DNA from: CAVSMC01 sp963728935
Lineage (GTDB): Bacteria > Pseudomonadota > Gammaproteobacteria > Burkholderiales > Casimicrobiaceae
Length of the DNA stretch: 64,000 nt
Assembly: GCA_963728935.1 (NCBI GenBank)
Contig: CAVSMC010000001.1
Location: forward strand, 3,534,001 to 3,598,000
Reading direction: 5' to 3'
The position numbers were made by a program, and so were the translations under genes. This document shows positions 50,649 to 60,616 of the stretch, piece by piece. The notes below the pieces were generated by a model. It saw only the letters and a program-made list of their open reading frames with translations, had not been told where the DNA came from and did not search any database. Position 1 is the first letter of the stretch, and the number at the start of each line of letters is the position of its first letter.

Positions 50649-50908
50649 GCCCCGCACATCCCGTGGGCGGTAGCGGCAAGTCGATCTCCAATGCCGCGGC
50701 GCATTGTCGCAGGTTGTTCATGCGATGCGCATAGCCCATTTCTACTACCTCAATGAGGTCGCGAGTCCCATGTGCGCGACGGTGAACGTTGCTAAAAGAG
50801 CGGAAACGGGACCTCCTTCGCTTTCGCTGATTCTTGCGTTGGCGAAGCTTGGCCGGTCCCAGTTGCCTCAGCAGGGAGGCGTTGGACGGGCCCCGCTCCA
50901 TCGTGCGC

Positions 50909-53128
50909 ATGGCAATCATTTCGCGTGGCAGTTCGTCGTCGGTTGCAACCGGCTTGGTCGCGGCGGTGCTGTCGCTGCTTTGTCCTGCGGCAACGGACTC
51001 GGCGCGGATTCTGCCATGGGCATCGCTGGGTGGCGGTCACTCGTTGCAGATGAAGTCCGCCGACCCGCATCCCGCGCTCGCTCAAGGCGGAGCATTCGCA
51101 GCGAGCATCAGCGGCGATCGCATCGTCATCCGCAACGTCGACACGGGTGTGCTGCGCACCGTCGTCGTCGACCGCGCGACTGCGATCAGCCACCTCGCGT
51201 TCAGCCCCGACGGGCAGACGCTCGCCGGCGTAGCAGCATCGCGCATTCTGCTGTGGGACGTCGCGTCGGGTACGCCGACGGCCGTGCTCGACGCACACTA
51301 TGCCGGCGTCACTGCGATCGCCTTCAGCTCGGACGGCGCGAAGCTCGCGAGCGGCGGGCACGACGGCGCGATCGCTGTATGGGACGTCGACGACGGATCG
51401 CGTCTTGCGCGGTTCGCGAGTGATTCGACTCCGGTCGCGGCGCTGGCGTTCAGTCCGGATGGACACCTTCTCGCGAGCGCAGCGAGCGACCGCGTCAACG
51501 TATGGTCGCTCGGCACGAGCCACCAACGATCGCCGCAATACACGATCGCCGAAGCGGCAGCTGGTTTGCTTTTCGCTCCGGACGGCAACACGCTTGCCGT
51601 CGTCGACACCGGCGGGCGCGCGACGCTATGGAACCTACAGCAAGCTTCCGGGCGAGCGCTCGATGGCAACGTAGGCGCGATCAGCGCGCTCGCCTTCAAC
51701 GACGAAGGAACTCTGATCGCGACGGCCGGCCAGGCCACGGCCGTCAACGTATGGGACGTCGCATCCGGCGAACGACGGTTTACTCTCGCCGCACTTCTTC
51801 CCGCCGATGTCGCCGCCGTCGTCTTCCGCGGCGACACGCTGGCCGCCGCGGGCGGCAGACAGATCATCTTGTGGAACGTCGCATCGGGATTCGTGCAACT
51901 GCTGACGAGCCCGGACGACGTCGTCTCGGATCTGGCGTTCGGACCGCTGCCCGATACCGTTTCGAGCGTGGCGCGCAACGGCAGCGTCACGGTGTGGCCC
52001 ATCCCAACGGGTCGAGTGGCAGCGACTGCGGGCGTATCGGCGAGTGCAACGGCTGGCGCAGCCTATGGCAGTTCTTCGTCGTCGCAGAGCGTGTCGCCGG
52101 CCTCAGCGATCAATACGACGACCGGCGCGCCAGGCTCGCCGAATGCTGCCTCGACATCCGCGCCCGGGACGGGAATCGCCGACGAACAGATACCCGCCGC
52201 GAAGAGCGCTATTGCCTATGCGAGCCCCGAGCCCCTCCCATCGTCGAAGAAGAAGACCAGCTCCAAGTCACGCAAGGGCGTGGCGGCCGTCGCCGTGAGC
52301 GCGGACGGCACGCTGATCGCCCATGTCGAAAGCGACGGTTCGTTGAGCGTCGCGAACATCACGTCGGGGCGTCAGGTGCTCAGTTCGATCGCGCACAAAG
52401 GGCCGTCAACCGGCCTCGCTTTCAGCGCAGACGGCCGTACTGTCATAACGGTCGGCAGGGATAGCGTGGCACGGCTGTGGAACTTGGGCTCGGGCACGTC
52501 GACGCAGACGCTCAACGGCCACGAACACGCGATCCGCGCAGTCGCAGTCGGCGGCGATGGCGCGCTCCTCGCGACGGCCGGCGAAGAGACGCGCGTCATG
52601 CTGTGGAACGCCTCGACCGGCAAGCTCGCCCGGATTCTCAGCGGCCATACCGACTTCGTCAATGCGCTCGCCTTCAGCTCCAACGCCAAGCTGCTTGCGA
52701 GCGGCGACGCGGATGCGCGCATCCTTCTGTGGGACGTCGGATCCGGAAAGCTGCTGCAGACGCTCCGCGGCCATAGCGGCGAAGTGAACGCCGTCGCATT
52801 CGATCAGAACGGGCAGACCCTTGCAAGCGGCAGCGACGACGCGCGCGTGCTGCTCTGGGACGTGAAACAGGGCCGGCAACTGCAGGCTCTTCAAGGCCAC
52901 CAAGCTGCCGTTCGCACTCTCGCGTTCAGTCGCAACGGAAAGCTGCTCGCAAGCGCCGGCGAAGATACGCGGATCCTGATCTGGGACGTCGCGTCGCGAC
53001 GCCTGTTGAGCACCCTCGCGGCCGGAGTGATCGTGAACAGCCTCGCGTTCAGCGCGAACGGCAAGACGCTCTACTCGGCCGGCGAGGACAACACGCTCAG
53101 GGCGTTCGACGTGAGCGGCGTCAAGTAG
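50909..53128 (+). CDS. Exported WD40-repeat protein
   Basis: A 739-residue protein with a likely signal or anchor at the N-terminus (SSSVATGLVAAVLSLLCPAA). The body is made of WD40 repeats (AFSPDGQTLAGVAASRILLWD and variants ending in LWD or VWD), roughly a dozen. They form two groups separated by a Ser/Ala-rich linker at about residues 370-455 (with SSKKKTSSKSRK). Two beta-propellers are therefore expected. It probably acts as a scaffold, possibly in the envelope. It lies 25 bp upstream of the giant secreted protein and in the same direction, so they are likely one operon. Confidence 0.88.
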   Translation: MAIISRGSSSSVATGLVAAVLSLLCPAATDSARILPWASLGGGHSLQMKSADPHPALAQGGAFAASISGDRIVIRNVDTGVLRTVVVDRATAISHLAFSPDGQTLAGVAASRILLWDVASGTPTAVLDAHYAGVTAIAFSSDGAKLASGGHDGAIAVWDVDDGSRLARFASDSTPVAALAFSPDGHLLASAASDRVNVWSLGTSHQRSPQYTIAEAAAGLLFAPDGNTLAVVDTGGRATLWNLQQASGRALDGNVGAISALAFNDEGTLIATAGQATAVNVWDVASGERRFTLAALLPADVAAVVFRGDTLAAAGGRQIILWNVASGFVQLLTSPDDVVSDLAFGPLPDTVSSVARNGSVTVWPIPTGRVAATAGVSASATAGAAYGSSSSSQSVSPASAINTTTGAPGSPNAASTSAPGTGIADEQIPAAKSAIAYASPEPLPSSKKKTSSKSRKGVAAVAVSADGTLIAHVESDGSLSVANITSGRQVLSSIAHKGPSTGLAFSADGRTVITVGRDSVARLWNLGSGTSTQTLNGHEHAIRAVAVGGDGALLATAGEETRVMLWNASTGKLARILSGHTDFVNALAFSSNAKLLASGDADARILLWDVGSGKLLQTLRGHSGEVNAVAFDQNGQTLASGSDDARVLLWDVKQGRQLQALQGHQAAVRTLAFSRNGKLLASAGEDTRILIWDVASRRLLSTLAAGVIVNSLAFSANGKTLYSAGEDNTLRAFDVSGVK

Positions 53129-53153
53129 TGTCGAATCGAATCGAGATCCAGCG

Positions 53154-56100
53154 GTGAGACGCAGCAGGCAACTCGGATCGTGGGCGATGCAGGTTGCGCT
53201 GTTGTTCGCGCTCGTCGCGTGCGCCGCCTGGATGCTGCGCGTCGCATTCGCTGCGCCGCCGCCCGACCAGGGGCCGGGCGGTCCGATCCTCGTCGTGACC
53301 TCGTCGTCGTCGACATTCGGCAAGTACTACGCCGAGATCTTGCGTACCGAGGGCCTCAACGCCTTCGCGGTCGCCGACGTCGCGGCGCTGACGCCTTCGA
53401 CGCTCTCGAACTACGACGTCGTGGTACTCGCCAAGACGACACTCTCGGCAGCGCAAGTCGCGATGCTCAGCGATTGGGTGAACGCCGGCGGCAATCTGAT
53501 CGCGATGGGACCCGACGCGCAGCTCGCGGGATTGCTCGGCATCACGCCGACGGGCGGGTCGGTGGCGTCCGGATACATTCTCGTCGATTCGACCACTCGA
53601 CCCGGCAACGGAATCGTCAACCAGACGATCCAGTTCCACGGCAGCGCGGACCTCTACACGCTCGCCGGTGCCTCCAGCATCGCGGCGCTCTATTCGAACG
53701 CGACGGCCCCCACGGGCAGCCCCGCGGTGACGCTGCGCGCGGTCGGCGCGGGACAAGCGGCCGCCTTCGCGTACGACCTCGCGACGTCGATCGTCTATAC
53801 GCGACAAGGCAATCCGGCGTGGGCAGCGCAGGAGCGAGACAGCTTTACGCCGATCCGCTCCGACGACAAGTTCTTCGGCAACGCCGCCGGTGATCCGCAG
53901 CCCGACTGGGTGGACCTCGGCAAGGTGGCGATACCGCAAGCGGACGAACAGCAGCGGCTGCTCGCGAACCTGATCGTCACGATGAATCTCGCGAAGAAGC
54001 CGTTGCCGCGATTCTGGTACTTCCCCAACGGCAAGAAGTCGGTCGTCGTGATGACCGGCGACGACCACGGCAATGGAGGAACGGCGGGACGCTTCGACCA
54101 ATTCAAGGCGGCGAGCCCCGCGGGCTGCTCGGTGGCCAATTGGGAATGTGTGCGCGGGACGTCGTACGTCTATCCCGGCACGCCGCTCACCGATGCCCAG
54201 GCCCTCGCGTACACCGTCGACGGCTTCGAGGTGGGCCTGCACGTCAACACCAGCTGCGCGGACTTCACGCCCACATCGCTCGAGGCGACGTACGTTCAGG
54301 AGATCGCCGATTGGACGGCGGCATTCCCGAGCATACCGGCACCCATCACGCAACGGCACCACTGCATCGTCTGGAGCGATTGGGCGAGCGGGGCGCAAAC
54401 CGAGTTCAACCACGGCATCCGCCTCGACACGTCCTACTATTACTGGCCGCCCGGTTGGGTGAACAACGTGCCCGGCATGTTCACCGGGTCCGCGATGCCG
54501 ATGCGCTTCTCGCAGCTCGACGGCACGCTGCTCGACGTCTACCAGGCGACGACGCAGATGACCGACGAGTCGGGGCAGAGCTATCCGTTCACCGTCGACA
54601 CGCTGCTCGACCGCGCCGTGGGGCCGGAAGGCTATTACGGCGCGTACGTCATCAACGCCCATACCGACCTTGCGGACTCCGACGCCGCGACGGCTGCAGT
54701 GGCCTCCGCGCAGGCGAGAAGCGTTCCCGTCGTGTCGAGCAAGCAGATGCTCGATTGGCTCGACGGTCGCAACGCGTCGTCGTTCGCGGCGTTGGCGTGG
54801 GACGGCACCACGCTGACATTCGTCCTGACGCCGGGCACCGGCGCGAACGGCCTCCAGGCGATGCTTCCGACGCGCTCGGTCGGCGGCGCGTTGAGCGCGA
54901 TCACGCGCGGGGGCAACCCCGTCGCGTTCATCGTCAGCAGCATCAAAGGCATCGAGTACGCGATGTTCGCGGCGACTTTTGGAACGTACGTCGCCACGTA
55001 TGCGAGCGACACGACCGTGCCATCAGTCACCGCGATGTCGCCTTCGAACGGCGCATCCAACGGGGCAATCGATGCTTCGGTCACCGCATCTTTCGACGAG
55101 GTAATGGACCCGTCGACGATCACGGCGTCGACATTCGAGCTGCGGGATCCGTCGAACGCGCTCGTCGCCGCGTCGATCACTTACGACGCAACGACGAGGA
55201 CCGCCGCTCTCAAGCCAACCAACCCGCTTGCGGCGTCGACGGCTTACATCGCCACGGTGAAGGGCGGCGCGACCGATCCGCGCGCGAAGGACGCCGCGGG
55301 CAACGCGCTCGCCGCAAGCGTCAGCTGGTCGTTCACGACCGGTGCGGCGCCCGGATGTCCCTGCACCGTCTGGACGAGCGCGACGACGCCAGCGAACGCA
55401 TCGGCGGCCGACCCGGGTGCCGTCGAACTCGGGGTCAAGTTCACGGCCGACGTCAACGGCGTGATCAACGCCATCCGCTTCTACAAGGGCGCGGCGAACA
55501 CGGGCACGCACGTTGGAAACCTGTGGACGGTCGGCGGGCAGCTGCTCGCGAGCGTGACGTTCACCGGCGAGGGCGCAACGGGCTGGCAGCAGGCGAACTT
55601 CAGCACGCCCGTGGCGATCACCGCCAATACCGTTTACGTGGCGTCGTACTTCGCGCCGAACGGTGGCTATGCGTTCGACGATCTCTTCTTCGCGAACGCC
55701 GGCGTCGACAAGGCGCCGCTGCATCTGCTGCGCGACGGCGTGAACGGTGGCAACGGCGTTTACGCGTACGGCCCGACCAGCTCCTACCCGGCCTCGACAT
55801 ACCGGTCGTCGAATTACTGGGTCGACGTCTCGTTCACGCCCGGCGCCGTGAGCGACACGACGCCGCCGAGCGTGGGCGCCACGTCGCCGCCGAACGGCGC
55901 GATCGGCGTTTCCGCGACAATCGCGGTGACGGCGACCTTCAGCGAGCCGCTCGATGCGACAACGGTCTCGACGAGCACGTTCGAGCTTCGCGATTCAACG
56001 AACGCGCTCGTTCCCGCGACCGTCTCCTACAACACCGCGACCGCGACGGCAACGCTCACGCCGGTCGCTGCGCTTGCCGCCTCGTCGAGCTACAGCGCGA

Positions 56101-59100
56101 CGCTGCACGGCGGAGCGACCGATCCGCGCATCAAGGACCTCGCCGGCAACGCGCTGGTCGCGAACGTCAGTTGGAGCTTCGCAACTGCATCGGCCGGCGG
56201 ACCGTGCGCTTCCCCAGCCAACGCGATCGTCGCGGAGAACTGCCAAACGGGCAACCCGGCGAGTGAATGGGACATCAGCGGCGTCGGCGATCCGACGATC
56301 CAGGGGTTTGCGACGCAGATCAGCGTCAACCGCGGCGACACGGTCTTCTTCAAGGTCGACACGCCAGCAGCGAACTACCGCTTCGACATCTACCGGATGG
56401 GCTACTACGGTGGCCTCGGCGCGCGCAAGGTCGCCACCGTCCTGCCGAGCGCGTCGCTGCCGCAGTCTCAGCCGGCATGCCTCACGCAGCCCGCGACAGG
56501 TTTGATCGACTGCGGCAACTGGGGCGTATCCGGTTCTTGGGCGGTGCCTGCGACAACGGTTTCCGGCATCTACTTCGCCAAGGTGGTCCGGGCCGACACG
56601 GGCGGCGCGAGCCACATCGTGTTCATCGTGCGCGACGACGCCGGAAACTCGGACCTCCTCTTTCAGACGTCCGACACGACGTGGCAGGCGTACAACAACT
56701 ACGGCGGCAACAGCCTCTACACAGGTTCGCCCGGAACCAGCCCGTCGCGCGCCTACAAGGTGAGCTACAACCGGCCGTTCAACACGCGCAACGTCGACAA
56801 CGGCCAGGACTGGGTCTTCAACGCCGAATACCCGATGGTCCGCTGGCTCGAGGCGAACGGCTACAACGTCGGGTACGTGAGCGGTGTCGACGTCGATCGG
56901 TCGGGCTCCTTGCTGCTCAATCGCAAGGTGTACATGTCCGTCGGCCACGACGAGTATTGGTCGGGCGGTCAGCGCGCCAGCGTCGAAGCCGCGCGCAACG
57001 CTGGCGTGAATCTGGCGTTCTTCAGCGGCAACGAGATCTTCTGGAAGACGCGCTGGGAGAACAGCTTCGACGGCACCGCGACGCCATACCGGACGCTCGT
57101 CTCGTACAAGGAGACGCATGCGGGCGCGGTCATCGACCCTCAGGACCCGCCGACGTGGACGGGGACTTGGCGCGATCCTCGATTCAGCCCGCCAGCGGAC
57201 GGAGGCCGTCCCGAGAACGCGCTCGCGGGCACGTTCTATATGGTGAACGATGGCGCGACGGCGTCCATCACGGTGCCCGCCGAAGACGGCAAGATGCGCT
57301 TCTGGCGGAACACGAGCATCGCCAATCTCGCCGCCGGAAACACGGCCACGCTGCCCGACGGCACGCTCGGCTACGAATGGGACGTCGGCGATGCGGACAA
57401 TGGCTTCCGCCCGGCGGGCCTGTTCCGCATGTCGACGACGGTCGTGACCGGCGCACCGGTACTTCAGGATTTCGGCTCGACCTACGGGTCGGGCACCGCG
57501 ACCCACGCCCTCACGTTCTACAAGCACGGTAGCGGAGCGCAAGTATTCGGCGCCGGCACCGTGCAGTGGGCGTGGGGCCTCGACTCGACGCACGATCGCG
57601 CCGGGACGCCTTCCGACATCCGCATGCAGCAGGCGACGGTGAACCTGTTCGCGGACATGAACGTGCAGCCCGCAACGCTGCAGCCGGGCCTCGTCGCGGC
57701 GTCGGCTTCGACGGATATCGTCGCGCCGACATCGACGATCACCTCGCCTGCTCCGGGATCGACCGTGCCGGTCGGGCTCGTGGCGATAACGGGCACCGCC
57801 TCGGACTCGGGCGGCGGTGCCGTGGGCGGCGTCGAAGTATCCGTCGACGGCGGAGCGACATGGCACCCGGCGAACGGACGCGCGACCTGGACGTACAACT
57901 GGAACGCGACAGCGACGGGCAGCGTGACGATCAAGAGCCGCGCCGTGGACGATAGCGGCAATCTCGAGCTTCCGGGCGCGGGCGTGACGCTGACGATCGG
58001 AACGCGCACGTGCCCGTGCACGATCTGGCCGCCGTCCGCCACGCCGACGACCGTAACGGATCCCGACACGGGCGCCGTCAACGTCGGCGTCAAGTTCACC
58101 GCCGACCAGGACGGCTTCATCACCGGCATCCGCTTCTACAAGGGCCCGACCAACACCGGCACGCACATCGGTGCGCTGTGGACGAGCGCCGGCGTGCAAC
58201 TCGCCAGCGCGACGTTCACGAACGAGACGGCGAGCGGATGGCAGCAGGTCGACTTCCTGAGCCCCGTTGCGGTGACGGCCAATACAGTCTACGTCGCGTC
58301 CTATCTCGCGCCCAATGGACGCTACGCGGCCGACTCGTCGTTCTTCGCGGCCGCGGGCGTCGACAATCCGCCGCTGCATGCGCTGCGCGACGGCTCGAGC
58401 GGCGGCAACGGCGTCTACGCGTATAGCACGAGCCTCACCTTCCCGAGTTCGACATTCCAGGCCAGCAACTACTGGGTCGACGTCGTGTTCGGACCCGACA
58501 CGACGCCGCCCACGGTGACCGGCACGACACCCGCGAACGGCGCAACGGGTGTTGCCGTGACCTCTGCGGTTACCGCGACGTTCAGCGAAGCGGTGGATCC
58601 AGCAACGGTCGCTGCGAGCACGTTCGAGCTGCGCGACGCCGGCAACGCCTTCGTCGCCGCGAGCGTCGCGTACAGCGCGTCGACGCGAACCGCGACACTG
58701 ACGCCCAGTGCGGCGCTCGCGGGATCGGCAACCTACACGGCAACGGTGAAGGGCGGCACGACGGATCCTCGCATCAAGGACCTCGCGGGCAACGCTCTCG
58801 CGGCGAACGCCGCATGGTCGTTCACGACGGCGGCCGTCGACGCGACGGCTCCGACGGTCACCGCCGTGTCGCCGCCATCCGGCGCCACTGCGGTCAGCGT
58901 CGCGACAGCGGTGACGGCCACGTTCAGCGGGGCCATGGACGCTACAACCGTCAACACGACAACGTTCGAGCTCCGCGATCCCGCCAACGCGCTTGTTGCG
59001 GCCACGGTTACCTACAGCGCGGCGACGCTCACCGCGACGCTGACGCCGACGACCGCGCTCGCCGTGTCGACGACCTATACGGCAAGGGTGAAGGGCGGCA

Positions 59101-60521
59101 CTGTCGATCCACGCGTCAAGGACGCCGCCGGCAACGCGCTTGCCGCCGATCGCGTGTGGTCGTTCACCACCGCCGCATCGTCGGACGTTACATCTCCGAC
59201 GGTGACAGCGATTTTGCCCGCTAACGGCGCGACCGGCGTCAGCAGCACGACGACCGTCACCGCGACGTTCAGCGAAGCGATGGACCCGACGACGATCTCG
59301 ACCAGCACATTCGAGCTGAGGGATCCGACGGCCGCATTGGTGACGGCAACGGTTACCTACGACGTGACGACCCGGGTGGCGACGCTGACACCGACCAATG
59401 GTCTCGCGGCCGCGACGACGTACACCGCGAAAGTCAAGGGCGGATCGACCGATCCGCGCGCGAAGGATCTCGCGGGCAATGCGCTCGCCGCGGATCGTAC
59501 GTGGTCGTTCACCGTGGATTCCACACCGCCGACCGTCACGGCCGTATCGCCCGCCAACAACGCGACCGGCGTAAGCAGCACCACGACGGTGACGACGACG
59601 TTCAGCGAAGCGATGGACCCGACGACGGTCAGCACGAGCACCTTCGAGCTCCGCGACCCGGCCAACACGCTCGTTGCCGCGACCGTGACATACAACGCGA
59701 CCACGCGTGCCGCGACGCTGACGCCGACGAGCCGTCTCGCGGCAGCAACGACGTACACGGCGAGAGTAAGAGGCGGCTCGGCCGATCCGCGCGCCAAGGA
59801 CTTGGCGGGCAATGCATTGGCCGCCGACCGCGTCTGGTCGTTCACGATCGACGCGATCCCGCCCACCGTCACCGCCATTTCTCCGGCGAGCGGCGCAACG
59901 GGCATTGGCGCTACGACGACGGTGACGGCGACGTTCAGCGAAACGATGGACCCTACGACGATCAACACGACCACGTTCGAGCTTCGTGATCCGTCGAACG
60001 CGCTCGTCGCGGCAACGCTCACCTACAACGCAACGACGCGTGTCGCGACGTTGACGCCGGGCGCTCGTCTCAATGCCGTAACGACGTACACCGCCCGCGT
60101 GCGCGGCGGAGCCGTCGACCCGCGCGTGAAGGACGTCGCCGGCAATGCATTGGCAACCGACCGCGTCTGGTCGTTCACGATCGACTCCACGCCCCCGACC
60201 GTCACGGCGGTGTCGCCTCTCAACGGCGCGACGGGTGTGGCGCGAACGAGCTCCGTAACGGCGACGTTCAGCGAAGCGATGGACGCGACGACGATCAATA
60301 CGACCACGTTCGAGCTGCGAAACCCGAGCACCGTGCTCGTCCCCGCGACGGTGTCCTACAGCGCCACGAACCGCAGGGCGACGCTCAATCCCAACAGCAA
60401 TCTCGCGGCGAGAACTAGGTACACCGCGACGGTGAAGGGTGGAATGGCCGATCCGCGCGTCAAGGACGCCAACGGGAACGCTCTCGTCACCAGTCAAACG
60501 TGGACGTTTACAACGCGCTAG
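53154..60521 (+). CDS. Giant secreted multidomain protein (deacetylase-like, DUF4082, DMFase-like, Big_5 repeats)
   Basis: A 2,455-residue protein starting MRRSRQLGSWAMQVALLF, with a hydrophobic export segment at 13-34. Domain order by eye: a deacetylase-like N-terminal region (about 40-610) with VVVMTGDDHGNGGT and YVINAHTDLADSD; an SbsA/Big_5 Ig-like domain (620-730); DUF4082 (733-900; GVKFTADVNGVINAIRFYKG); Big_5 (901-1016); a region like the large N,N-dimethylformamidase subunit (1017-1513; DIYRMGYYGG, SVGHDEYWSGGQR); an Ig-like domain (1523-1616); a second DUF4082 (1619-1780); and six tandem Big_5 repeats to the end (each about 112 residues, opening PPTVTAVSP...). No PEP-CTERM or LPxTG tail is present. 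Probably a surface protein that binds or modifies the polysaccharide. Confidence 0.85.
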   Translation: MRRSRQLGSWAMQVALLFALVACAAWMLRVAFAAPPPDQGPGGPILVVTSSSSTFGKYYAEILRTEGLNAFAVADVAALTPSTLSNYDVVVLAKTTLSAAQVAMLSDWVNAGGNLIAMGPDAQLAGLLGITPTGGSVASGYILVDSTTRPGNGIVNQTIQFHGSADLYTLAGASSIAALYSNATAPTGSPAVTLRAVGAGQAAAFAYDLATSIVYTRQGNPAWAAQERDSFTPIRSDDKFFGNAAGDPQPDWVDLGKVAIPQADEQQRLLANLIVTMNLAKKPLPRFWYFPNGKKSVVVMTGDDHGNGGTAGRFDQFKAASPAGCSVANWECVRGTSYVYPGTPLTDAQALAYTVDGFEVGLHVNTSCADFTPTSLEATYVQEIADWTAAFPSIPAPITQRHHCIVWSDWASGAQTEFNHGIRLDTSYYYWPPGWVNNVPGMFTGSAMPMRFSQLDGTLLDVYQATTQMTDESGQSYPFTVDTLLDRAVGPEGYYGAYVINAHTDLADSDAATAAVASAQARSVPVVSSKQMLDWLDGRNASSFAALAWDGTTLTFVLTPGTGANGLQAMLPTRSVGGALSAITRGGNPVAFIVSSIKGIEYAMFAATFGTYVATYASDTTVPSVTAMSPSNGASNGAIDASVTASFDEVMDPSTITASTFELRDPSNALVAASITYDATTRTAALKPTNPLAASTAYIATVKGGATDPRAKDAAGNALAASVSWSFTTGAAPGCPCTVWTSATTPANASAADPGAVELGVKFTADVNGVINAIRFYKGAANTGTHVGNLWTVGGQLLASVTFTGEGATGWQQANFSTPVAITANTVYVASYFAPNGGYAFDDLFFANAGVDKAPLHLLRDGVNGGNGVYAYGPTSSYPASTYRSSNYWVDVSFTPGAVSDTTPPSVGATSPPNGAIGVSATIAVTATFSEPLDATTVSTSTFELRDSTNALVPATVSYNTATATATLTPVAALAASSSYSATLHGGATDPRIKDLAGNALVANVSWSFATASAGGPCASPANAIVAENCQTGNPASEWDISGVGDPTIQGFATQISVNRGDTVFFKVDTPAANYRFDIYRMGYYGGLGARKVATVLPSASLPQSQPACLTQPATGLIDCGNWGVSGSWAVPATTVSGIYFAKVVRADTGGASHIVFIVRDDAGNSDLLFQTSDTTWQAYNNYGGNSLYTGSPGTSPSRAYKVSYNRPFNTRNVDNGQDWVFNAEYPMVRWLEANGYNVGYVSGVDVDRSGSLLLNRKVYMSVGHDEYWSGGQRASVEAARNAGVNLAFFSGNEIFWKTRWENSFDGTATPYRTLVSYKETHAGAVIDPQDPPTWTGTWRDPRFSPPADGGRPENALAGTFYMVNDGATASITVPAEDGKMRFWRNTSIANLAAGNTATLPDGTLGYEWDVGDADNGFRPAGLFRMSTTVVTGAPVLQDFGSTYGSGTATHALTFYKHGSGAQVFGAGTVQWAWGLDSTHDRAGTPSDIRMQQATVNLFADMNVQPATLQPGLVAASASTDIVAPTSTITSPAPGSTVPVGLVAITGTASDSGGGAVGGVEVSVDGGATWHPANGRATWTYNWNATATGSVTIKSRAVDDSGNLELPGAGVTLTIGTRTCPCTIWPPSATPTTVTDPDTGAVNVGVKFTADQDGFITGIRFYKGPTNTGTHIGALWTSAGVQLASATFTNETASGWQQVDFLSPVAVTANTVYVASYLAPNGRYAADSSFFAAAGVDNPPLHALRDGSSGGNGVYAYSTSLTFPSSTFQASNYWVDVVFGPDTTPPTVTGTTPANGATGVAVTSAVTATFSEAVDPATVAASTFELRDAGNAFVAASVAYSASTRTATLTPSAALAGSATYTATVKGGTTDPRIKDLAGNALAANAAWSFTTAAVDATAPTVTAVSPPSGATAVSVATAVTATFSGAMDATTVNTTTFELRDPANALVAATVTYSAATLTATLTPTTALAVSTTYTARVKGGTVDPRVKDAAGNALAADRVWSFTTAASSDVTSPTVTAILPANGATGVSSTTTVTATFSEAMDPTTISTSTFELRDPTAALVTATVTYDVTTRVATLTPTNGLAAATTYTAKVKGGSTDPRAKDLAGNALAADRTWSFTVDSTPPTVTAVSPANNATGVSSTTTVTTTFSEAMDPTTVSTSTFELRDPANTLVAATVTYNATTRAATLTPTSRLAAATTYTARVRGGSADPRAKDLAGNALAADRVWSFTIDAIPPTVTAISPASGATGIGATTTVTATFSETMDPTTINTTTFELRDPSNALVAATLTYNATTRVATLTPGARLNAVTTYTARVRGGAVDPRVKDVAGNALATDRVWSFTIDSTPPTVTAVSPLNGATGVARTSSVTATFSEAMDATTINTTTFELRNPSTVLVPATVSYSATNRRATLNPNSNLAARTRYTATVKGGMADPRVKDANGNALVTSQTWTFTTR

Positions 60522-60616
60522 CCGATTAGTCCGACAAACGCACATCGCCGCTGCCGAAGACTTCGAGCCGTCCTTTTATCGGCTCCGATCACGGCGATGC
60601 ACAGGGGAACTTACGA

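Noticed and set aside
53121..54662. 513-codon minus-strand frame
   Set aside because: Antisense shadow of the N-terminal part of the giant protein; the composition is arginine-rich and shows no motif.
55995..60545. 1,516-codon open frame on the minus strand
   Set aside because: It lies wholly antisense to the giant secreted protein, is full of arginine and histidine, and has repeats only because the sense gene has tandem Big_5 domains. It is a codon-bias shadow.
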